40,317 nucleotides of DNA from Bacillota bacterium (GTDB lineage: Bacteria > Bacillota > Clostridia > Oscillospirales > Acutalibacteraceae), in NCBI GenBank assembly GCA_023458755.1, contig JAEWYE010000036.1:1-40317 (forward strand), in the 5' to 3' direction. Made by a program: the position numbers and the translations under genes. Of the stretch, positions 15,171 through 24,255 are shown one piece after another (position 1 is the first letter of the stretch; every line of letters starts with the position of its first letter). The notes beneath the pieces were generated by a model. That model saw nothing but the letters and a program-made list of their open reading frames with translations, had not been told where the DNA came from and did not search any database.

Positions 15171-15782
15171 TTTCTTTCCGTTTTATTGTTTGTTATTTCC
15201 GCAAATATTGACAACTGTATCGTTTGTATCGCGTATGGGACAAAAAAAATTAAAGTCGGATTTTCCAGCAATTTGCTGATTGCTTCTATTATCGCAGTTG
15301 GCACGTTTCTATCCATGGCGATCGGTCTTACCGTAGTGAAAGTAGTACCCGGATACCTGACCAATGCAATCGGAAGCACACTGCTGATTGTAATGGGTTT
15401 GTGGATAGTAAAAGATTTCTTTCTGAAACGGCCGGAAAAGGTTCCGCACGATCAAACAAAGCCGAACTTGGTAAATTGCAATCAAATTCTTGAGGAGCCT
15501 GAAAAAGCCGACAGTGACCATTCCGGTGTTATTGACTTGAAAGAATCCTTCTTTCTTGCTCTCGCTTTGACCATCAACAACTTGGGTTTGGGAATCGGTG
15601 CAAGCATAACGGGTCTCAACATATTCGCAACCGTTGCATGTACATTTATCTTTAGCTTATTATCCATTCCATTGGGGTGCTATATTGGAAGAAAGTGCGC
15701 ATCCGCGCTTTTCGGAAAATACGCGCAATTGATATCCGGGCTGATTATTATACTGATGGGCATATATGAATTAGTCGTGTAA
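15165..15782 (+). CDS. YtaF/MntP-superfamily membrane protein
   Basis: A 205-aa protein with six predicted helices in two repeats of three. The first repeat has NIDNCIVCIAYGTKKI and the second ALTINNLGLGIGASITGL, matching the sporulation-associated YtaF family of the MntP/LysE-like transporter superfamily. The central loop (about 90-120) is polar. Family members are linked to manganese or other cation export, or to sporulation; the function here is not proven. GTG 15165 is preferred because AGGTGA lies five bases upstream and the resulting MHFLSVLL start matches relatives; GTG 15156 is in frame but overlaps that ribosome site. The leader forms a nested hairpin over the start. Confidence 0.8.
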   Translation: MHFLSVLLFVISANIDNCIVCIAYGTKKIKVGFSSNLLIASIIAVGTFLSMAIGLTVVKVVPGYLTNAIGSTLLIVMGLWIVKDFFLKRPEKVPHDQTKPNLVNCNQILEEPEKADSDHSGVIDLKESFFLALALTINNLGLGIGASITGLNIFATVACTFIFSLLSIPLGCYIGRKCASALFGKYAQLISGLIIILMGIYELVV

Positions 15783-15954
15783 CGGCATAAAAAGGCTCAC
15801 GAAACACAAACCACTACAGTCGTTCATATGATGGTATATGCACAATGCTAATCTCTAAGAAAAGTTAAGATAAAAACACTCATCAAAAACCATATATCCA
15901 AAGTTTCGATTTGCCTTTTAGTTAAATTTTCGTATTAAGAAGGAGTGGAGCTAT

Positions 15955-16410
15955 TTGTATAGAAGATGCCCTTGCCCGGATAATCGGGATGAGAACATCG
16001 TAAAAGATTATGGGCCGGAACCGTTTGTGATAAATATAAATGAGGTGGCCAAACAAAACAACACGTTCCGCACCGCGCTGTGGACGGGGACTCATTTACA
16101 GCTTACCCTAATGAGCATCAACCCCGGGGAAGATATCGGGCTGGAAATTCATCCGAATCTTGACCAGTTTTTACGTATTGAACAAGGTCAGGGAATTGTA
16201 CGAATGGGAAACAGCAAGGATAACCTTTATTTCGAAAGAAGAGTTTCCGCCGACTATGCGATTATTATACCTGCCGGAACCTGGCATAACCTAATCAATA
16301 CAGGCGGTGGGCCTTTAAAATTGTATTCGATTTACGCGCCGCCTCAGCATCCAAAGGGTACTGTGCACCGGACAAAAGCCGACGCAATGAATGCGGAACA
16401 CAATCACTGA
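15955..16410 (+). CDS. Small cupin-domain protein
   Basis: A 151-aa single-domain cupin. Motif 1 is GLEIHPNLDQFLRIEQGQG (about residues 61-79), with H65 and E75 as probable metal ligands but only one His where many cupins have HxH. Motif 2 has PAGTWHNLIN near 105-114. The N-terminus has a Cys pair (RRCPCPD) and the C-terminus is His-rich. Enzymatic or sugar/metabolite-binding roles are both possible and the substrate cannot be told from sequence. The TTG start at 15955 has AAGGAG nine bases upstream. It stands alone and converges on deoB across a bidirectional terminator. Confidence 0.8.
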   Translation: MYRRCPCPDNRDENIVKDYGPEPFVININEVAKQNNTFRTALWTGTHLQLTLMSINPGEDIGLEIHPNLDQFLRIEQGQGIVRMGNSKDNLYFERRVSADYAIIIPAGTWHNLINTGGGPLKLYSIYAPPQHPKGTVHRTKADAMNAEHNH

Positions 16411-16415
16411 CTATG

Positions 16416-16460
16416 AAAAAGCAGGGATACGTACAGCATCTGTACATATCCCCGCTTTTT
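16416..16460. terminator. Bidirectional terminator between cupin gene and deoB
   Basis: A long imperfect stem (AAAAAGCAGGGATACGTACA against TGTACATATCCCCGCTTTTT) with a short loop and A/T tracts on both sides. It serves both convergent genes. Confidence 0.8.
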
Positions 16461-16469
16461 GAATATTTT

Positions 16470-17651
16470 CTAAAGTTGATTGATAACCGTATTCCAAACT
16501 CCCGCTGTCGGGAAGTTGGAGTCAACCCCCAACGACTGACACACGGTATTTGCTATGGTGGAAAGACCCTGAATCGTACCTAAATTCACGCCTTTTTTCA
16601 CCTGTTGCCCGTAAAGGAGCAGGGGCACATATTCCCGCGTATGATCTGTAGTTCGTTTATAAGCCGGATCGCACCCATGATCCGCTGTAATTATCAGCAA
16701 ATCATCCTGCCGCATGTTTGCAAGAAAATCCGTTAAAAAGCGGTCAAATTCCGTGGAAGCCTCCGCGTACTGATCGATGTTGCGGCGATGACCGTACAGC
16801 ATATCAAAGTCGACAAGATTGACAAAACACAATCCGTTAAACTCCCGCTTTTGCATTTGAAGAGTAATCTCCATGCCGTTTGCGTTGCTTACCGTACGGT
16901 TGGATTCCGTTATGCCCTTGCCGTTGAAAATATCGTATATCTTACCAACGCTGATAACTTCTTTTCCGTTTCTCTGAAGAACATCCAGCATTGTGGGAGA
17001 TGTTGGAGAAAGCGCGTAATCGTGCCGTTGGGATGTACGCTGAAAATCTTTTGGACTGCTTCCTATAAAAGGACGGGCAATCACACGTCCAACTGCTAAA
17101 TTACCTTTCAGCATGTTTCTTGCAATCTCGCAGCAGCGGTAAAGTTCCTCCAATGGCACTGCCGCCTCATTCGCGGCAATTTGAAAAACGCTGTCGGCAC
17201 TGGTATAAACAATCAGTGCACCTGTTTTCAGGTGTTCCTCTCCGTAATCGGTTAAAAGCTTTGTACCGGAATACGGTAAATTACAAATGCATTTCCGTCC
17301 AGTCGCTTTTTCAAATTCCTGCATAAAATCATTGGGAAAGCCGTGCGGGAACGTCGGCATTGGCTTTGGACTTACAATACCCGCAATCTCCCAGTGACCG
17401 ATAATTGTATCCTTCCCCATGCTTTGCTCCTGCAGCCGCGCAAAACTGCCGATTGGAGCGCTGCTTTTTGACTTACAAGTTACGCCGTCAATATTGAAAA
17501 GTCCCAGGCTTGTCAAATTCGGACAATCATAGCTTGCACTCCTTGCAATACTGGCCAATGTATTCACGCCATAATCCCCAAAATCAGCGGCATCGGGCGC
17601 CTCCCCAATACCATAGCTGTCCAGTACAATTAAAAAGACTCTTTGAATCAA
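16470..17651 (-). CDS. deoB: Phosphopentomutase
   Basis: Interconverts ribose-1-phosphate/deoxyribose-1-phosphate and the 5-phosphates in nucleoside salvage; cytosolic and Mn-dependent, in the alkaline phosphatase superfamily. The 393 aa show the metal-site start VLDSYGIGEAPDA (9-21), the phospho-Thr motif KDT (T82) followed by GHWEI, SADSVFQIAA, and the C-terminal metal cluster TADHGCDPAYKRTTDHTREY. The length is normal. The residue two after the phospho-Thr is Ile where Bacillus has Thr, which is not catalytic. The start is TTG 17651 with AGGA nine bases upstream. It is monocistronic, with an inverted repeat between promoter and start that may be an operator. Confidence 0.96.
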   Translation of the reverse strand: MIQRVFLIVLDSYGIGEAPDAADFGDYGVNTLASIARSASYDCPNLTSLGLFNIDGVTCKSKSSAPIGSFARLQEQSMGKDTIIGHWEIAGIVSPKPMPTFPHGFPNDFMQEFEKATGRKCICNLPYSGTKLLTDYGEEHLKTGALIVYTSADSVFQIAANEAAVPLEELYRCCEIARNMLKGNLAVGRVIARPFIGSSPKDFQRTSQRHDYALSPTSPTMLDVLQRNGKEVISVGKIYDIFNGKGITESNRTVSNANGMEITLQMQKREFNGLCFVNLVDFDMLYGHRRNIDQYAEASTEFDRFLTDFLANMRQDDLLIITADHGCDPAYKRTTDHTREYVPLLLYGQQVKKGVNLGTIQGLSTIANTVCQSLGVDSNFPTAGVWNTVINQL

Positions 17652-17676
17652 CTTTTATTTCCTTTCTATAATGAAC

Positions 17677-17690
17677 TGGAACGCATTCCA
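17677..17690. promoter_or_regulatory. Inverted repeat in the deoB leader
   Basis: TGGAA-CGCA-TTCCA lies just downstream of a TATAAT -10 box on the minus strand (17710-17715). Its position after the transcription start fits a roadblock operator. No clear -35 box was seen. Confidence 0.5.
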
Positions 17691-17764
17691 TTTGTTATTA
17701 TCTTTGATTATTATACCACTTTTTCTGCGTCGATTCGTAAAGTCCTTTTTATTGTTTTTTCGCA

Positions 17765-18250
17765 TTAATACGCAGTGCCGTAGCTCGAGTACGAGCTTGA
17801 AGACGCTCCCGCTATTCCCGCTATGATACAGATTACAACAAAAAGTCCCACTACAACAAGCCCGAAAATCAGATATGCTCTGGCATAATTCCTCTTATTT
17901 ATATTCACGTTGGAGTCAAACGCCCACACAAGCAAAAGAATAAAGCCCGCCAAAGGGATTGCGCTTAAAAAAATCATAAGCAGATAGTCTCCCATGCTCA
18001 TCGGACTTGTATCCCGCTGTGCATAAGGATACGGCGGATTTATGTAACCAGGCTGCGGATACAACGGGCCGGGCTGCTGGTACTGCGGCATCGGCTGCTG
18101 ATAGGGCGGCGGGGCCTGTTGATAAGATGGGGATGCCTGATAGGAAGGCTGTGCGCTGTCCGCATTTGCGGTAAAGTGACCGCAGGCACTGCAAACCGTT
18201 TCCCCCTCATTCATAGGTGCTCCGCAAAAATCGCAAAATTTAGCTGACAT
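17765..18250 (-). CDS. Zinc-ribbon membrane protein with Pro/Gln/Tyr-rich linker
   Basis: A 161-aa protein. Residues 1-26 form a zinc ribbon (CDFCG at 6-10 and CSACG at 20-24). Residues 33-75 are a low-complexity repeat of YQQP/PQYQQPG type, then come two membrane helices (about 88-110 and 123-148, flanking NINKRNYARAYLIFG). The two-helix part resembles a small CD225/interferon-induced-transmembrane-like or DUF4234-type module. A Ser/Tyr tail closes it. Function unknown; such proteins may recruit partners to the membrane. The ATG has an AGGAGG-like site upstream (complement of CCTCCT near 18258-18263). Confidence 0.8.
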   Translation of the reverse strand: MSAKFCDFCGAPMNEGETVCSACGHFTANADSAQPSYQASPSYQQAPPPYQQPMPQYQQPGPLYPQPGYINPPYPYAQRDTSPMSMGDYLLMIFLSAIPLAGFILLLVWAFDSNVNINKRNYARAYLIFGLVVVGLFVVICIIAGIAGASSSSYSSYGTAY

Positions 18251-18270
18251 ACTCTTTCCTCCTCAAATTT

Positions 18271-18284
18271 CGAACCGCGGTTCG
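18271..18284. promoter_or_regulatory. Perfect 14-bp palindrome upstream of the zinc-ribbon gene
   Basis: CGAACCGCGGTTCG is a perfect GC-rich palindrome about 20 bp before the start codon, close to the ribosome-binding site. It is a candidate operator or a short RNA hairpin. Confidence 0.45.
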
Positions 18285-18700
18285 GTTGGTGTTTGCGTAC
18301 ATAAAGTGCCGCATGAAAGATTCATTTGGTTCCCTAGCTTCATTATAGAAAGAAGTTGCAAAAAGCGCAAGAAGAATCATGGAAATATTTTGATTTTGTA
18401 TTCAAAACAAGTCCATACTGAAAAGACTATGCAGTAATTTCTTCTTTCATGACATCTAGGAAAACACGGATTTATACGAATCGCAGAAACTTTCATGGAA
18501 CAGATGACTATTTGGGATAAAAATAGTATAATAAGTGTAAGTATGCTCATAGAACAAAACTTGTCTTTCTTCATTTATTAAGAGTTCTCACACATCTGTG
18601 TGTTATATTTTTTAAAGTTCAATCTGCTGTGATGTGGAAACAGCAGATTTGCAAAAGACAGCTATGACCATCGTTAAACGAACAGAATAGGAATGTAAAT
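18285..18700. other. Divergent intergenic region and long helicase leader
   Basis: No gene is seen. A plausible plus-strand promoter is ATGACT (18504-18509), a 17-bp spacer and TATAAT (18527-18532), giving a leader of about 160 nt before the helicase. The leader holds a hairpin with arms AATCTGCTG (18621-18629) and CAGCAGATT (18641-18649). Long structured leaders are common for DEAD-box helicases and allow cold or autoregulated expression, though this is only inferred here. Confidence 0.5.
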
Positions 18701-20254
18701 ATGAAATTTGAAGATTTAGCGTTATCCGCCCCCATTTTGCGGGCATTGGCAAACGAACAATACGTATCCCCCACTCCCATTCAGGAGCAGGCTATTCCTC
18801 CGGTTTTGGCCGGCAGAGATCTTCTTGGCTGCGCACAGACCGGAACCGGAAAAACCGCGGCGTTTGCTGTACCGATTTTACAATTGTTAAGTACACAGGC
18901 ACATGAAAAAAATACACCTCATCAAGTTCATGCTCTTGTTTTAACACCGACCCGGGAACTTGCCGTTCAAATTTACGAGAGTTTTCGTGCCTATGGGCGT
19001 TTTACCAATATGCGCAGCTGCGTTATTTTCGGTGGCGTTTCACAAAAACCGCAGGTGGAAACACTCAACCGCGGGGTCGATGTTTTGGTCGCTACCCCCG
19101 GCAGACTGAATGACTTAATCAATCAGGGTTGTGTGGATTTGAGCCGTGTACAAATTTTTGTACTCGATGAAGCCGACCGTATGCTGGACATGGGCTTTAT
19201 CGCGGACGTGAAAAAGATTGCCGCAAAAGTTCCGCGCCAAAAGCAAACTCTGCTCTTTTCCGCCACCATGCCGGATGAAATCGCCGGTCTGGCGGATTCT
19301 ATTTTAACCGACCCGGTCAAGATAGAAGTTACTCCGCCCGCCTCAACCGTAGACGCGATTGAACAATCACTCTACTTCGTCGATAAGGAAAACAAGCGAA
19401 AGCTGTTAATCTATCTGCTGCAAAATAAAAGCATCCGCTCGGCTTTGGTGTTTACCCGTACCAAACACGGCGCAGACCGCGTGGCGCGTGAGCTGCTCGC
19501 GGCAAAAATTAACGCGCTTGCCATTCATGGGGACAAGTCCCAAAACGCCCGTCAGCTTGCCTTAAACAGCTTTAAGCAGGGCACCGCACGCGTACTGGTG
19601 GCAACTGATATTGCCGCACGCGGAATCGATATTGACGAGCTTTCCCATGTGATTAACTTTGACCTGCCCAACATTCCCGAAACCTATGTGCACCGAATCG
19701 GGCGTACCGGCAGAGCGGGCGCAAGCGGCATCGCGATTTCATTCTGCGACGCGTCGGAAAAGCCGTATGTAAAGGATATTGAAAAACTAATCGGAAAACA
19801 AATTCCGGTTGTTTTGAAGCACCCGTATCCGCTTGCGGTTAACGTCGCGCCGCCAAAAGCGGAACAGCCGCGGCAAAGGCAAAAGATTTCTTCGGGCACA
19901 AAAACAGAGCGTCCACAAAGAAACGGGCAAGCATCCTCTCACAAATTACCCAACCCTGTCCAGCAAGACCGCAGACCGCAGGCTGAATGGAAAAACAAAC
20001 CGCACGGACAGCAAAATTCCCACAAGTCCGGCCGCTCCGGCCCAAGCCAGCCGGCTCCCTCACGCTTTTCCTCGCAGAAAATCGTGACCAGAAACGATGC
20101 TTTCTCGGATGCGCCGCAGAAATCCGCACCGACCCGCAGCCCCTTACCGCAAAAAAACACGCACGCGCCAAAGCCCGTCTTTTCAGGCGGTGCACATAAA
20201 TCGAAGCCCACGGATCAGTTCCTTGAAAACAAACCCCTGCCACGCAAGGGCTGA
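18701..20254 (+). CDS. DEAD-box ATP-dependent RNA helicase, RhlE-like
   Basis: A 517-aa cytosolic RNA helicase that remodels RNA, typically in ribosome assembly or mRNA decay at low temperature. All core motifs are present: Q motif (SPTPIQ), AQTGTGKT, PTRELA, TPGRL, DEAD, SAT, then VFTRTKHGAD, TDIAARGID and HRIGRTGRAG. The core ends near residue 370. The remaining 140 residues are basic, Pro/Gln/Ser/Lys-rich and probably disordered, as in RhlE or CshA-like helicases, for RNA binding. There is no DbpA or CsdA-type structured C-terminal domain. The start is ATG 18701 with AGGAATG upstream. Confidence 0.95.
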   Translation: MKFEDLALSAPILRALANEQYVSPTPIQEQAIPPVLAGRDLLGCAQTGTGKTAAFAVPILQLLSTQAHEKNTPHQVHALVLTPTRELAVQIYESFRAYGRFTNMRSCVIFGGVSQKPQVETLNRGVDVLVATPGRLNDLINQGCVDLSRVQIFVLDEADRMLDMGFIADVKKIAAKVPRQKQTLLFSATMPDEIAGLADSILTDPVKIEVTPPASTVDAIEQSLYFVDKENKRKLLIYLLQNKSIRSALVFTRTKHGADRVARELLAAKINALAIHGDKSQNARQLALNSFKQGTARVLVATDIAARGIDIDELSHVINFDLPNIPETYVHRIGRTGRAGASGIAISFCDASEKPYVKDIEKLIGKQIPVVLKHPYPLAVNVAPPKAEQPRQRQKISSGTKTERPQRNGQASSHKLPNPVQQDRRPQAEWKNKPHGQQNSHKSGRSGPSQPAPSRFSSQKIVTRNDAFSDAPQKSAPTRSPLPQKNTHAPKPVFSGGAHKSKPTDQFLENKPLPRKG

Positions 20255-20308
20255 TTACATCTTAACGAAGACAGTTTAAAGTAATAAAATAAAGAATGCG
20301 AGGCTCTC

Positions 20309-22093
20309 ATGAATACCGCAAAGAATCAAAGCGCAACTAAACAGCGAAAGAACAGTGGACTGATCAAGCGTTTTGCGCCGTATTTTAAAAAATACATCTG
20401 GATTTTAGTGCTGGATTTATTTTGTGCCGCCCTTACCACCATCTGCGATATTGTATTGCCGCTGATTGTACGGTTTATTACCGACAAGGGCATGAACGAT
20501 ATGCAAAGCCTAACCGTGCAGGTCATTCTTTCTTTAGGCGGAATTTATCTGGTACTCCGCACCATCGACGCGGCCGCCAACTACTTCATGGCATCCATCG
20601 GACATGTAATGGGTGCGAAGATTGAAACCGACATGCGCGAAGATTTGTTTGCGCACCTGCAAAAACTTTCCTTTTCCTACTATGACAATACAAAAATCGG
20701 TCAGATTATGGCACGTATCACCAGTGATTTATTTGATGTTACCGAGTTTGCCCACCACTGTCCGGAGGAATTTTTTATCGCGGCGCTCAAAATTATCGTT
20801 TCCTTTATCATTCTGTGTAATATGAGCGTTTTGCTTACCATCATCATTTTTGCCATTCTTCCCATTATGCTGGTCTGCTCCATGTACTTCAACAAAAAAA
20901 TGCGGCGTTCATTTAAAAGCTCGCGCAATCAAATCGGCGAGCTGAATGCCCAAGTAGAGGACAGCCTGCTCGGCGTAAGAGTAGTAAAATCTTTCGCAAA
21001 TGAACCGATTGAAGAAGAAAAATTCAAGCAGGGCAACGACGGATTTTTGAAGATTAAAAAGGTCATGTACCACTATATGGCAGGATTCCAAACCACCACC
21101 CGGGTATTTGACGGCATCATGTATATCGTGGTCGTGGTTGCGGGCGCACTGTTTATGATTCACGGAAAAATTACCGCCGCGGATTTGATGGCCTATCTGC
21201 TCTATGTGACCACACTTTTAACCTCTATCCGCAGAATTGTGGAATTTACCGAGCAGTTCCAACGAGGCATGACCGGAATTGAACGCTTTTTGGAAGTCAT
21301 GGACGCACCCGTTGAAATTTTAGACGCTCCGGACGCAATGGAACTTACTGATGTGGCGGGCGAAATTGAGTTTGACCACGTGGGATTTCAGTATTCCGAC
21401 GACCACAAGGATGTACTTTCCGACATTGTTCTGCACGTGAATCAGGGCGAAAATGTTGCGTTGGTCGGGCCGTCCGGCGGCGGAAAAAGCACCCTGTGCA
21501 ATTTGATTCCCCGTTTTTACGATGTGACCTCCGGCAAAATTTTGATTGACGGCAAAGATATTAAACAGCTCACCCTGCGTTCCCTACGCTCCAACATCGG
21601 CATGGTACAGCAGGAAGTCTATTTATTTTCCGGCACCGTTTATGAGAACATTGAATACGGCAAACCGGGCGCAGCAAAAGAAGAAATCATTACTGCCGCC
21701 AAACAGGCCGGCGCACATGAATTCATTACCCAACTGATGAACGGATACGACACTTATGTTGGAGAACACGGCGTGAAGCTTTCCGGCGGACAGAAGCAGA
21801 GAATCAGCATAGCACGCGTATTCCTAAAAAATCCGCCGATTTTGATTCTGGATGAAGCGACTTCGGCGCTTGACAACGAAAGCGAACACATTGTTCAGCA
21901 ATCGCTTGAAAAACTTGCGAAGGGCAGAACAACCTTTACCATCGCGCACCGTCTGACCACCATCCGGAACGCTTCCGTCATTTGGGTACTTACCGAAAAC
22001 GGAATAGAAGAACAGGGCAGTCACGCGGAACTTATGGCAAGGCAAGGCATTTATTACAGTTTATACAGTATGTATAACGATTCCAATACATAA
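20309..22093 (+). CDS. ABC exporter half-transporter (fused permease and ATPase)
   Basis: A 594-aa protein: a six-helix type IV exporter membrane domain at about residues 30-320, then an ATPase with Walker A GPSGGGKST (387-395), signature LSGGQ near 493 and Walker B ILILDEATSALD near 513. It resembles multidrug/lipid exporters of the BmrA/MsbA group, which act as homodimers, or heterodimers if a partner exists. No second half-transporter is adjacent, so a homodimer is likely. The substrate is unknown. It lies 54 bp downstream of the helicase and 53 bp upstream of the response regulator, all in the same direction. Confidence 0.93.
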   Translation: MNTAKNQSATKQRKNSGLIKRFAPYFKKYIWILVLDLFCAALTTICDIVLPLIVRFITDKGMNDMQSLTVQVILSLGGIYLVLRTIDAAANYFMASIGHVMGAKIETDMREDLFAHLQKLSFSYYDNTKIGQIMARITSDLFDVTEFAHHCPEEFFIAALKIIVSFIILCNMSVLLTIIIFAILPIMLVCSMYFNKKMRRSFKSSRNQIGELNAQVEDSLLGVRVVKSFANEPIEEEKFKQGNDGFLKIKKVMYHYMAGFQTTTRVFDGIMYIVVVVAGALFMIHGKITAADLMAYLLYVTTLLTSIRRIVEFTEQFQRGMTGIERFLEVMDAPVEILDAPDAMELTDVAGEIEFDHVGFQYSDDHKDVLSDIVLHVNQGENVALVGPSGGGKSTLCNLIPRFYDVTSGKILIDGKDIKQLTLRSLRSNIGMVQQEVYLFSGTVYENIEYGKPGAAKEEIITAAKQAGAHEFITQLMNGYDTYVGEHGVKLSGGQKQRISIARVFLKNPPILILDEATSALDNESEHIVQQSLEKLAKGRTTFTIAHRLTTIRNASVIWVLTENGIEEQGSHAELMARQGIYYSLYSMYNDSNT

Positions 22094-22146
22094 CTCTCAG
22101 TCATTGCAGTTGAACAGCGACTTTTCATTAAGAGAGGAAGGCCGGT

Positions 22147-22821
22147 ATGCATAACAGTTACAAAATTTTTATTGTGGAAGACGATGTTAAAATCCGTACG
22201 GAGCTGAAAATTTTGCTTGAAAAATACGGCTATATCTGTGCGGTCACGGATGATTTTGAGCAGGTGACCGCAACGGTACTGCAGGCGAAGCCGCATTTGG
22301 TGCTGCTGGACATCAATCTGCCGCAGTTTGACGGCTACCAGATTTGCCGCGAGATACGTGCGCAGTCCGGCCTCCCGATTATTATTGTCACAAGCCGCGA
22401 CAGTGAGATGGATGAGTTGATGAGCATGAATCTGGGCGCGGATGATTTCATTACAAAACCGTATCATACGCAGATTCTGCTTGCGCGTATCTCTTCCGTG
22501 CTGAAGCGCAGCTATCAAAGCGAAGCCGCTCTCACGATGGAACACAATGGTGTGGTACTTGACCTTTCAAAAAGTACGGTAAGCCACGGCTCAAATCAGG
22601 CAGATCTGACAAAAAACGAACTGCGCATCCTGCATTTACTCATGGAGAACAAGGGGAAGATTCTTTCGCGCGACGATTTAATGAATGATCTTTGGCAGTC
22701 CGACGAATTTGTGGACGACAACACACTTACCGTGAACATCAACCGGCTTCGCAAAAAGCTGGAGGGCATTGGTGTGACCGACTTTTTGCTGACACGCCGC
22801 GGGCAGGGGTATTTGGTATGA
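22147..22821 (+). CDS. BceR-type response regulator (OmpR family)
   Basis: A 224-aa transcription factor. The receiver domain (residues 5-118) has the acidic pocket E11/D12/D13, phospho-acceptor D55 in VLLDINLP, and K near 104 in FITKPY. The winged-helix DNA-binding domain (about 130-222) ends in RGQGYLV. It is partnered with the histidine kinase, whose ATG overlaps the stop by 4 bp. By analogy with BceR it should activate the downstream ABC genes when the kinase-transporter pair detects a cell-wall-active peptide. A candidate binding site lies before bceA at 24342-24370. Confidence 0.92.
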   Translation: MHNSYKIFIVEDDVKIRTELKILLEKYGYICAVTDDFEQVTATVLQAKPHLVLLDINLPQFDGYQICREIRAQSGLPIIIVTSRDSEMDELMSMNLGADDFITKPYHTQILLARISSVLKRSYQSEAALTMEHNGVVLDLSKSTVSHGSNQADLTKNELRILHLLMENKGKILSRDDLMNDLWQSDEFVDDNTLTVNINRLRKKLEGIGVTDFLLTRRGQGYLV

Positions 22822-23834
22822 GCGTTAAAAATTATCTGCGCGGAAAGCTTCTGTTCCTTCTTTTTCTGCTGTGCGCAATGGGGTTCACTTCTATCCTTTT
22901 GCATGTGCTAAAACTGAATCGCTATACAATCGGTTTTATAGACGGAACGTATTTGCTTGCTATTTTTGCCGCCGCCGCGTTTGACTATTATAAGAAGCGG
23001 AATTTTTACAAGGCAGTTCAAATGCGTTTGGACAAACTGGATCAAAAATTTCTGCTTTCGGAAATGGTGGAACATCCCGATTTTTTCGAGGGCGATTTTC
23101 TTTGTGATGTCTTACAGGAATGCAACAAATCCATGAACGATCAGGTAGCGCAGTACCGCCATGCCATGCAGGACTATCGGGAATATATTGAAACCTGGGT
23201 TCATGAAATAAAAACGCCGATTGCTTCCGCTTCCCTCCTGTATGAAAACAACAAAAATGAAGTCACGCAAAGCATGCACGACGAACTTTTAAAAATTGAC
23301 GGCTTTGTGGAGCAGGCTCTCTATTACTGCCGCAGCAACACCGTAGAAAAAGACTATGCGATTAAAAAATGCAATCTTCTCACGCTGGTAAACAGTGTGG
23401 TAAAAAAACACGCGCGCCAGCTGATTGAAAACAAGATGACCATTGAAAAGCAGGATTTGGATGCCGTCGTTTTTACGGACAGCAAATGGACAGACTTTAT
23501 TCTGGGACAAATCCTCTCAAATTCCATCAAATATAAGTGCGAAAATCCCAAACTGACATTTTCCGCCGAAAAGAACAGCAACGGCGTAACGCTGTATATT
23601 ACGGACAACGGCATCGGCATTCCGCAGCAGGACGCGGAACGGGTGTTTGAAAAAGGCTTTACCGGTGAGAATGGGCATTTATATACCCGGTCAACCGGCA
23701 TCGGATTGTATCTGTGCAAAAAGCTATGCCAAAAACTAGGTTTGGGAATCTCCCTTGCGTCCGAGCAGAATGTCGGCACAACCGTAAAAATTACGTTCCC
23801 CATTAGCGAAATGCACAGTTTAAACCTAAACTAG
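22818..23834 (+). CDS. BceS-type sensor histidine kinase (intramembrane-sensing)
   Basis: A 338-aa kinase with two N-terminal membrane helices (about 11-31 and 37-57) and almost no external loop, the intramembrane-sensing plan of BceS, which senses through its partner transporter. The H-box is ETWVHEIKTPIAS with H129. The N-box is NSIKYK, the G1 box DNGIGIPQQD and the G2 region GIGLYLCKKL. The correct start is ATG 22818, inside the 4-bp overlap with the regulator; a frame open from 22692 lies within the regulator gene and was not used. Length matches BceS. Confidence 0.92.
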   Translation: MSVKNYLRGKLLFLLFLLCAMGFTSILLHVLKLNRYTIGFIDGTYLLAIFAAAAFDYYKKRNFYKAVQMRLDKLDQKFLLSEMVEHPDFFEGDFLCDVLQECNKSMNDQVAQYRHAMQDYREYIETWVHEIKTPIASASLLYENNKNEVTQSMHDELLKIDGFVEQALYYCRSNTVEKDYAIKKCNLLTLVNSVVKKHARQLIENKMTIEKQDLDAVVFTDSKWTDFILGQILSNSIKYKCENPKLTFSAEKNSNGVTLYITDNGIGIPQQDAERVFEKGFTGENGHLYTRSTGIGLYLCKKLCQKLGLGISLASEQNVGTTVKITFPISEMHSLNLN

Positions 23835-23853
23835 CGGAACAAGGCGGTGTGTT

Positions 23854-24255
23854 ATGAGCGGCAACCTAATAAAACTTACCATCATTCTAAATGATTTGAG
23901 CGTGATGGGCGGCAGCTTCAAAAGCAAGTATAAGCATATCATTTCCTCTGACGGCGCCATCACCTATACCGTTTATAACGCGGTCGGTCTGCCGCTGGAA
24001 AAGAAGGAGATCAAGCGAAGTCCCAAAGAAGCAGAGCATTTTTTTCGGGCATTGGTAACGGAATCAAATTTTCTAGACTGGGGCAGCCGCTACTACAGCG
24101 ATGCCTGCGGCGGTTTTCGCTGGGAAATTAACGCGGAAACTGACAGCGGCGAACACTTTAACCCGCACGGGTATATTAAACTGCCGCCAAACTGGAGTAA
24201 GTTTGCGTCTCTGACAGCGGACTTTACCGGCATTCCGCTCTATGTGATGGGTTAA
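23854..24255 (+). CDS. Uncharacterised 133-aa protein in the Bce module
   Basis: A small soluble protein that I do not recognise. It has no signal peptide or membrane helix and is rich in aromatic residues and Gly (NFLDWGSRYYSDACGGFRWEIN). It has a probable mixed alpha/beta fold, with a helix at about 60-75 (PKEAEHFFRALVTES). It begins 19 bp after the kinase stop with AAGGCGG upstream, so it is co-transcribed with the two-component genes and precedes the transporter genes. Its position suggests an accessory role or simple hitch-hiking; the sequence does not say which. Confidence 0.7.
   Translation: MSGNLIKLTIILNDLSVMGGSFKSKYKHIISSDGAITYTVYNAVGLPLEKKEIKRSPKEAEHFFRALVTESNFLDWGSRYYSDACGGFRWEINAETDSGEHFNPHGYIKLPPNWSKFASLTADFTGIPLYVMG

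Noticed and set aside
18377..18574. 65-codon minus-strand frame in the helicase leader
   Set aside because: It overlaps the helicase promoter, has no ribosome site and shows no recognisable features beyond a hydrophobic stretch.
22692..22817. Longer kinase start upstream of 22818
   Set aside because: It would lie inside the regulator gene and precede the first membrane helix with unrelated residues. The ATGA overlap start fits the family.
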